From: Chrysomallon squamiferum
Taxonomy: Eukaryota > Mollusca > Gastropoda > Neomphalida > Peltospiridae
NCBI GenBank assembly: GCA_012295275.1
Contig: CM022668.1
Coordinates: 14,913,391-14,950,890, forward strand
Reading direction: 5' to 3'
DNA: 37,500 bases
Each line of letters starts with the position of its first letter. The stretch's first letter is position 1. This document shows, piece after piece, positions 31,487 through 37,500 of this stretch. The notes beneath the pieces were generated by a model. That model saw nothing but the letters and a program-made list of their open reading frames with translations. It was not told where the DNA came from and made no database searches. Position numbers and translations under genes: made by a program.

Positions 31487-31495
31487 AGAGAGAGA
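31289..31495 (+). repeat. compound AG/GT array
   Basis: AG, then GT at about 31313-31335, then AG at 31335-31393, 31395-31412 and 31415-31482, with single-base interruptions. Confidence 0.95.
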
Positions 31496-31499
31496 CTGA

Positions 31500-31985
31500 T
31501 TTAGAGAGAACAAGACACAGAAACAATCAGTCGGAGATTCCATACAACAAACAATGACGATGTAATAAAAATTCAGCAAAAAAGAAAAAGAAAAACAAAA
31601 ACCTAGGTAAAAAACACAGGTTAATATTACGTATAAGCAAATCCTTTTATTGTAGAGCATTACTGGGCTTAGTTTACGATTACAACCAAATGGGCGGTGA
31701 CTACACTATCATCATTTTTTTTTTTTTTTTTTTACGACCTTCTCCCCTCCTTCGTGAGAATGTCGAAGTCAAACGAGTACATTTATGACGTAGTTTTCCG
31801 GAATTCGGTAAGCTCGTTAATTTCCGTAATAAAGCGAGGTCAAAATACCAATATCTTGCCATTTGGTCATGGCATCCGTATTAAATTTTTAATGTTTTGC
31901 AAGTACGTGACGGAAAATGTATCAATGACATTTTAAATAGAAATTGTCAGTTTTACAGAGTCAGTGCTATATATCTATATATAAC
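31500..31985. other. unique stretch with T run
   Basis: T run at 31715-31733. Unique text at 31735-31935 has ordinary composition and CpGs, but no recognised protein. Confidence 0.45.
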
Positions 31986-32074
31986 TTTATTCATATATAT
32001 ATATATATATATATTTTTTATTATAATTGCTGATTATGATGACTCATTTAGTTATTGATGCCTTACAATCATCA

Positions 32075-32215
32075 CCACTGTTACCAACACCTATTACTAC
32101 TACGACACTATCACTATTACTAAAACTACTGCTACTACTACTACCACTGCCGCTACTGCTGCTGTTGCTACTGTTACAACAACTACTACTGCTAAGAAGA
32201 AGAAGAAAATTAGAA
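32075..32215 (+). repeat. ACT/CTG degenerate trinucleotide block
   Basis: ACT, CTA and CTG units ending in AAGAAG. Confidence 0.8.
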
Positions 32216-32234
32216 GCAGCATTTTATTCTGAAT

Positions 32235-32377
32235 TTATTTATTTATATTATATTTTATTATATATGTTATGTTATATTATATTATATTATATTATATTAT
32301 ATTATATTATATTATATTATAATATTATATTATATTATATTATATTATATTATATTATATTATATTATATTATATTA
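32235..32377 (+). repeat. ATATT pentanucleotide array
   Basis: Pure ATATT at about 32266-32377 with a single phase break near 32320-32325. The frame gives a repeating Ile-Leu-Tyr-Tyr peptide with no coding meaning. Confidence 0.95.
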
Positions 32378-32379
32378 GA

Positions 32380-32870
32380 GAGAACAGTAAAATATTCGAC
32401 TTTGTGGACTGCGATTTCGTTTTAGTTATTTCAGAAATTAAATATTTAAACTGAGAAAATGTATGAATATATATATATATATTCACTAGTTGTTAACGAC
32501 AACAATAACACAAAAAGAGAGAGAGAGAAACAAAACAACGAATAAATATATAAGTAAGTAAATAAAAGAAAAATAGGATGAAAGAATAATAAAGAATGAA
32601 AGTTTTTATTTTTTATTTTTTTTTTTTTTTTAAAGAAGAAGAAAAAAGTGTTTAAAATAAAATGTAAATATATGTTTCTGTGATGGAATTTTAAAATTAC
32701 TGTATCAGTTACATGTCTGAGTATTAAAAAAGAAAAAGCAAATAAAAAAAAAAAAAAATGTCTCCTTCTAAGAAACACTTGACAATTTTCTAATATTACT
32801 CAAAACGTTCGGGACACAGATATTAGCAAACAACAACAAGAGAGAGAGAGAGAGTAAAAAATTTAATACC
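32380..32870. other. unique AT-rich stretch
   Basis: Short AT, T and A runs. No gene recognised. Confidence 0.5.
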
Positions 32871-32871
32871 A

Positions 32872-33190
32872 AAGTGTGCATTCGACTCTTTGCGGGATGT
32901 CCCGATTTAGAATCGGGGTTTATTGCTGGGTTGTTGTTGGTTGTATTTTTTTGTGTGTGTATTTTCCATGCGGTAGAGATCCCACGGGTTGCAACGCGAC
33001 GTCACCAGAACGTATTTTATTACTTTGCAAGATGGCGACAACAGCGGGCCGGAAACTCCCGAACAAAAGATCGGATGAATTAACGAGTCCGAGTTAAAAT
33101 CGTAAACTCGGCGATCAATTTGAAACTCTCGTTGGGGGGGCAGGATTTTTTCCCGTCTCGCACCTGGTCGCTGTTGTTTCGGTGACAAAT
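32872..33190. promoter_or_regulatory. CpG-rich island with YY1-like start motif
   Basis: CpG-dense unique sequence containing CAAGATGGCGACA at 33028-33040, which fits the YY1 consensus often found at transcription or translation starts. From that ATG (33031) a frame begins MATTAGRKLP and stops after 21 codons. No convincing donor site precedes the stop. A promoter or first exon is plausible, but I do not call a gene. Confidence 0.3.
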
Positions 33191-33199
33191 AATAATAAA

Positions 33200-33569
33200 G
33201 TCATTTGAAAACCTCCTGCGTGTTTTTTTTTTTATATTTTGTATTTTTTTTCCCTTTCCCCAAATTATTGTTTGCTTGAACAGTTTTTAAAACAAGCACT
33301 GTGTCTCTCCAAGTATTATTATTCACAATGTGAAGTCGCCATTTTTTTTAAAAATTAATTTCCCCACCACCACCTCCACCCCGAATTAACGCTAAAAGAA
33401 AGGGGAGGTAACTCTAAGTAGAAGAAGAAGAAAAAAAAAAAATGTAGATGTAAAAACCCGCCATACATAACCTAACATCTGCGGCCACCCAGCCTTACAT
33501 TCCTCGGTCCCATTCACCCTTTTTAACCCCCTCCGTCGTAAAAAATTTCAGAAAGGAATTTCCACCGGC

Positions 33570-33570
<1 letters not shown>
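33200..33570. other. unique stretch
   Basis: T-rich text, a C-rich patch near 33361-33382 and AAG units near 33420. No gene recognised. Confidence 0.45.

Positions 33571-33571
<1 letters not shown>

Positions 33572-33599
<28 letters not shown>
33572..33599 (+). repeat. poly(A) run, 28 bases
   Basis: Uninterrupted A run beside a CpG-richer island. Confidence 0.9.
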
Positions 33600-33600
<1 letters not shown>

Positions 33601-33790
33601 AATTGCTTGTATATTAGTATCTGAAGTGCCGGACTGTTCAGAATTAGGTAACCGCGTCACAGTCGAAATCAGTCCGCCGTTAGAATTGCTTATTACCGGG
33701 GGGGTCCTGGCAATCGACTGATTTCCATCGCGTATATTTTCTTTCTTCGCCATTGTGATAAATAACAATATCCACAGCTTCGACAAAAGA
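33600..33790 (-). other. possible 5' coding exon on minus, unconfirmed
   Basis: On minus, CACAATGGCG at 33759-33750 gives an ATG with A at -3 and G at +4. The frame begins MAKKENIRDG and runs about 50 codons of ordinary, Ser/Thr/Asn-rich composition before entering the A/T run. I recognise no family, and the only donor-like word inside is G/GTAATA near codon 20. It could be a first exon or chance. Confidence 0.15.
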
Positions 33791-33799
33791 TCATCTCCG

Positions 33800-34000
33800 G
33801 AGTTTATTGGGCAATAAATAAATAAATAAATAAATAAATTTGTAGACTGTAGCGCGAAGGGCCAACAATGCCCGCGGTTTTGTTTATGGGGAGAGATATT
33901 AAAGAGCGAGGCTGTTAATTGAAACTGGGACAGACGTCATAACGACGCGATTTCGCAGAGACGAGAGAAAAGAGGTTTAAACTGAAATTTTAGTTGGGTA
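33800..34000. other. AAAT array and CpG-richer unique text
   Basis: AAAT at about 33812-33839, then unique text with GCGCGAAGG and CGACGCGATTTCGC. Confidence 0.45.
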
Positions 34001-34600
34001 TATATAAATAAATAAAAAAAAAATATATATATATAAAACAAGTAAAAAAAAAAAAGAAAGAAAAAAAGAGTGTACTTATTTTACACAAAGAATAGATATA
34101 ATATAATGTACGCATTTTTAAGGTATATAGTTTGCAAGCTCAACACATAGTCATACCAGTTTAAACATACACGCATTCACGCACACCGACGCACAGATAT
34201 ATACACTCGTAAATAAATAAATACATACGTACATAGGTACATACATATATATAAATGCTTGAATGCGTGCACATTCATAGACATAGTTAAAAGTGCACGC
34301 ACACTCATAAACACACACAGACAAATATATAAACACCGAAGCTTGTGGATTATAAGTGTGCGTAAAAGCAGACATGAATTTGATTAATTTCTTTCTTTTC
34401 TGTCCTGCTAAAGAAACACGAACTGTAATATTATTCCTTACAAATAATTGATGACACTATTTTAAGAATTATTATTTTAAAATTTTAAAAATAATTTATT
34501 CAAAAAGTTTAATCAAAAAGCTGTACAAATAATAAGTATACTTTATGATTTTTCTTGTTAATAAAGGCTATTTATTTATTTATTTTATTTATTAATTAAT
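34001..34600. other. unique AT-rich stretch
   Basis: Small TA and AC-type units at 34020-34330. No gene recognised. Confidence 0.5.
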
Positions 34601-34609
34601 ACTGTTGAT

Positions 34610-34770
34610 TTGCTTATTTATTTATTTTATTTTTTGTTATTGTTTGTTTTTTTTTTTTACATTTTCGTTTATTTGTTTGCTTTATTTACTTCGTTCGTTC
34701 TTTCTTTCTTTCTTTCTTTCTTTCTTTATTTATTTATTTACTTACTTATTTGTTTGTTTTGTTGTTTCCT
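34610..34770 (+). repeat. TTTA/CTTT tetranucleotide block
   Basis: TTTA units near 34610-34635, CTTT units at about 34697-34727, TTTA/TTTG units to 34765. Confidence 0.8.
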
Positions 34771-34997
34771 TATTTTAACGTATCATTTATATTTTTATCT
34801 AGTGTTCACATAAGACATTCTGAAATAAAATGTTTTTATTGATTAGCAAATTTAATGTTTTTGTATCTTACATTTGAGAATATTATTAATTATGTGTGAT
34901 CGCGCGCACGTTAGCGTGTTTTCTGCATTCCTCATACAAGCGTCAACTTTTACACCGGTTCTTCATTTTTAGATATGGTGAGAAGTTATCTTTAAAT

Positions 34998-35072
34998 TTG
35001 TGTGTGTCTGTGTGTGTGTGTGTGTGTTTGTGCGCTGGTGTGTGTGTATAATATGCATATGTATATGTGTAT

Positions 35073-35107
<35 letters not shown>

Positions 35108-35194
35108 TTAAATAGATAGATAGTTATACCACACACACACACACTCACGCACACACAATCACACTGCGGACTACAATACCGTAAATATCTAACA

Positions 35195-35228
<34 letters not shown>

Positions 35229-35300
35229 CGTATATTTACATACATACCACAGACACACAGCCCCGTGAAATTTCATACACACACACACACACACACAGAG
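34998..35300 (+). repeat. GT, AT, GATA and AC short arrays
   Basis: GT at about 34998-35048, AT at 35073-35092, GATA at 35095-35122, AC at 35132-35148, 35196-35226 and 35276-35298. The GT and AC arrays could pair within one strand. Confidence 0.85.
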
Positions 35301-35379
35301 AAAAAAAGCAGACAAATGCAGTAAAAAAATCTAAAATTATATATTTAAATTTTTTAATTTTTTTTTTTAACTGCCTTTC

Positions 35380-35700
35380 TGCAAAATGACACCTGCGGAC
35401 AGTAAATAACGTTTTCGGTGAATCGACTGCGTATTTACTGTTCACGAAATTGATGGCTGGCATCGGTTTTGAGATCGTAAATCATCGGGACCGTTCGTAA
35501 AATACGACCTTAATGGCACTGTCGTGTTCGCTAGCCCGTACTTTGGATCGCGCAGACGTCAAAACTTTAATCTCTGTTATTAGGGCGTGGATTAGTCATA
35601 ACACAGACTCATCGGTAGGGGCGGGGCGGGTCGGTATGTGTGTGGGGGGGGGTTTAAAGGAGTGGGGAGGGGTGTGTGTGTTTGGGTGGGCTAAAAATGA
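35380..35700. promoter_or_regulatory. CpG- and G-rich island with GC boxes
   Basis: Balanced unique text, then GGGGCGGGGCGGG at 35618-35630 (Sp1-type GC boxes) and nine G's at 35644-35652, with further GGGG pairs to 35690. It has quadruplex potential on plus. An 89-codon frame across it is unrecognised. Confidence 0.4.
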
Positions 35701-35824
35701 TCTGAATGAAAAAGTAATATGTATCTGTATCTGTCTGTCTATCTATGTCTATTTGAAATGCTTTTTATTTTATTTTGTTTAGCTATTTTTGCTGTTATTA
35801 TTGTTATTACTATTACAAGAAAAA

Positions 35825-35876
35825 CAACATCAACAACAACTATTACTACTGTTCTTACCATTACGTCTACTACGTC

Positions 35877-35945
<69 letters not shown>

Positions 35946-35998
35946 GACAACAACCGCTACTATTATAATTACTAGTACTACTACTAGTGTTACTACAT
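35825..35998 (+). repeat. ATT array in a trinucleotide block
   Basis: CAA/ACT units, pure ATT at about 35878-35944, then ACT units. Confidence 0.95.
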
Positions 35999-35999
35999 T

Positions 36000-36189
36000 C
36001 TTTTTATATAAACAAACTACTAAAATAAAATAAAACAAAACAAAAATAAAAATAAAATTACATTTTTTCAAAATTTAAGCTCTTTTCCCCAATGTGGCAA
36101 AAACACTCTTTTGGAAAAAAAAACCTTTAAAACTCTACAAGATCACAGTTCCTAATTCTAATCCATCTAAACTTCCAGTTGGCTAATTG
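36000..36189. other. AT-rich stretch
   Basis: AAAAT-type text at 36020-36060, then unique. Nothing recognised. Confidence 0.5.

Positions 36190-36230
<41 letters not shown>
36190..36230 (+). repeat. poly(A) run, 41 bases
   Basis: Uninterrupted A run left of a CpG-richer island. Confidence 0.95.
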
Positions 36231-36232
<2 letters not shown>

Positions 36233-36498
36233 TTCCGATTTACAGTCAAATAATGAGTGGTATTAAAAGAAACTCGACACCGCCTTGTCCTCCGCAGTCT
36301 TGTGTAGTCCGGCTCGCGTATTAATACTCGTAAGCGTCTCGATATCAAGTGGGCGTGTCCGCCTGTCACATTCCATATCAAATAGTATGTGAAACGCGTT
36401 TTCCTGGAATTCATTACTGCCATATCGTTTTCAACTGTTATTATGCTTAATACACTCAGACAGAGGTCAGCACGTGCTCGGTTGTCGATTTCTGCTTC

Positions 36499-36506
36499 TG
36501 ACGTCA
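36499..36506. promoter_or_regulatory. CRE octamer TGACGTCA
   Basis: Exact CREB/ATF palindrome within a CpG-richer island. Confidence 0.35.
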
Positions 36507-36561
36507 TAATTTATTTCATTTGTATTTTGTCTAAGTGAACGATAGATAGGTGTTTATCGTC

Positions 36562-36588
36562 GACGTTGCTGAAGACTTAGCCAACGTC
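36562..36588. other. hairpin related to one at 19053-19072
   Basis: GACGTTG (36562-36568) pairs with CAACGTC (36582-36588). CT and AG extend the stem past a bulged C, leaving loop GAAGACTT. AGACTTAGCCAACGTC repeats the other hairpin's right arm with one change, which is compensated in the left arm. Confidence 0.45.
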
Positions 36589-36600
36589 ATAATTAAGAGA

Positions 36601-37160
36601 CGTAATTCCATTTTTGTATTGTAGTCTAATTTAGTGGTTTTAAATCTTTAATTTTACACATAGTCATATTGAATATATATATTTTTTTTAATGTTGGTGT
36701 GCTTTGGTTAAGTTTTATACTTTGACAGAATTATGAAGAATTACGTATCGTAGTTATAAGTATTTGTATGTTATAAAGGTATCTACGTCATTTGAATATT
36801 ACTTAAATTAACACATTTTTATTTCAATTTTTGGTTTAAAGAAACGATCATTATAAATTAATGAATTATATTTCCGATTCGTTTAAAGAAAATGACAGAG
36901 TGAATCAAAAATTTATATTTCATTCGTAATTTATTTAAATGAAACCGTATTTGAATTAATAAAACAAAAGTTTAAGATAAAAAGACTTTATTTTATTTGT
37001 ATAGTGTTCAAAGTAAACTAAATTAATTTTGTTTTGTTTAAAAGAATGACAATATATGTTAAAAAATAGTTTTGTTTTATGTCTAAATAAAACGGGTTTA
37101 AATTACAGAACAGATTTCGAGTAGCTTTATTTTACATGACAAATTTACATTGTTTTATTT
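36601..37160. repeat. AT-rich stretch with diverged TTTAAA-GAAA repeats
   Basis: TTTAAAGAAA-type words recur near 36835, 36882, 36934, 36970, 37037 and 37095 at about 40-65 bp. This may be a strongly decayed tandem repeat. No gene is recognised. Confidence 0.3.
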
Positions 37161-37163
37161 GTT

Positions 37164-37361
37164 TATTGTTTAAATAAATTTAAAAAAAACAACATAAAAT
37201 TAAATAAGCTTAATAAAAAAAAATAAATAAAAAAAAACAAACACCATCTCCCCAAAAAAAACTCAGACCAACGGCCCTCAGACCAAAAAAAAAATAAAAA
37301 AATAAAATAAAAAAGATAAAAAAAGAAAAATAAATAAATAATTATAATTATTACAGAAAAA

Positions 37362-37398
<37 letters not shown>

Positions 37399-37500
37399 CC
37401 AACTGGAATAACAATACCCCGCAAGAAAAAAAAAAATTAAAAAAATAAAAATTAAAAATAAATTAAAAAAAAACAACAACTAATTAAATAAATAAAAATA
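37164..37500 (+). repeat. A-rich low-complexity sequence
   Basis: A runs with AAAT units. The longest pure run is about 29 bases at 37366-37394. It continues to the window edge. Confidence 0.85.

Larger units (their letters stand above)
36231..36600. other. CpG-richer unique island with CRE and hairpin
   Basis: Contains GTATTAATAC (36318-36327, palindrome), a GGGCGTGTC KLF-type word (36351-36359), the CRE at 36499-36506 and the hairpin at 36562-36588. A minus frame of about 90 codons before the A run has no recognised domain. Confidence 0.4.

Noticed and set aside
36127-36507. 126-codon minus frame through the 36.3-kb island
   Set aside because: It runs into a lysine/phenylalanine homopolymer from the poly(A) run and shows no recognisable protein.
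36174-37407. Inverted CCAGTTGGC/GCCAACTGG next to two poly(A) runs
   Set aside because: Nine-base inverted matches are common by chance, and the poly(A) orientations do not fit a single element.

Overview
I read this window as non-coding nuclear DNA of an animal, most probably a cephalopod (octopus-like). This is pattern recognition, not a database match. The sequence is AT-rich and extremely dense in microsatellites: AG/CT, AC/GT, AAT, AAAT, AAAAT, AAG, GTA/GTT and ATATT arrays, plus homopolymer A/T runs up to 44 bases. Small GC- and CpG-richer islands of 100 to 450 bp are embedded in it. I find no supported protein-coding gene, no complete tRNA or rRNA gene, no complete transposon and no CRISPR array. 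Nearly every open frame is a translation of simple repeat.

Layout. 0-1.2 kb: an inverted-repeat-bearing island, then AAT/AAAAT arrays with a 182-bp duplication and a 25-bp x3 tandem repeat. 2.4-3.3 kb: a SINE-like fragment, a CpG-rich island and a 34-base T run bounded by direct repeats. 3.4-8.6 kb: degenerate trinucleotide tracts, AG and GT arrays, and about 460 bp of nearly pure pyrimidine. 8.6-13.5 kb: mostly unique sequence with CRE palindromes, paired CAGGTA hairpins and an array of GGAGTAAC motifs. 13.5-18.5 kb: long CT arrays, AAT arrays, degenerate local duplications and a CpG-rich promoter-like island at 17.9-18.3 kb. 18.5-23.5 kb: islands at 18.9-19.1, 20.3 and 21.0-21.25 kb and a run of AG arrays. 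24-25.5 kb: GAT, GTA and CAA degenerate repeats. 26.7-27.7 kb: an 86-bp minisatellite with dimeric higher-order structure. 27.85-27.97 kb: a tRNA-derived SINE-like element beside a GT array. 28.7-31.5 kb: four large AG arrays and a CRE/GATA-rich island at 30.15-30.5 kb. 32.9-34 kb: two CpG-rich islands with ATGGCG start-like motifs. 35.4-36.6 kb: G-rich and CpG-rich islands. The window ends in very A-rich sequence.

How the parts may work together. Nine exact copies of the CREB/ATF palindrome TGACGTCA lie in or near the unique islands, where an AT-rich sequence of this length should have fewer than one by chance. Together with ETS, YY1, Staf/ZNF143, GATA and Sp/KLF-like matches, this suggests that some islands are promoters or enhancers of genes outside the window or spread over large introns. 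This is inference. Long CT and AG arrays of opposite polarity could pair into double-stranded RNA if carried on one transcript. The most distinctive undescribed signals are the two related hairpins with a compensatory base-pair change at 19.05 and 36.57 kb, the dispersed GTAGGAGTAACC motif, the 86/171-bp minisatellite rich in GAAACGAAAC, and the SINE-like family linking 2.4 kb with 27.9 kb.
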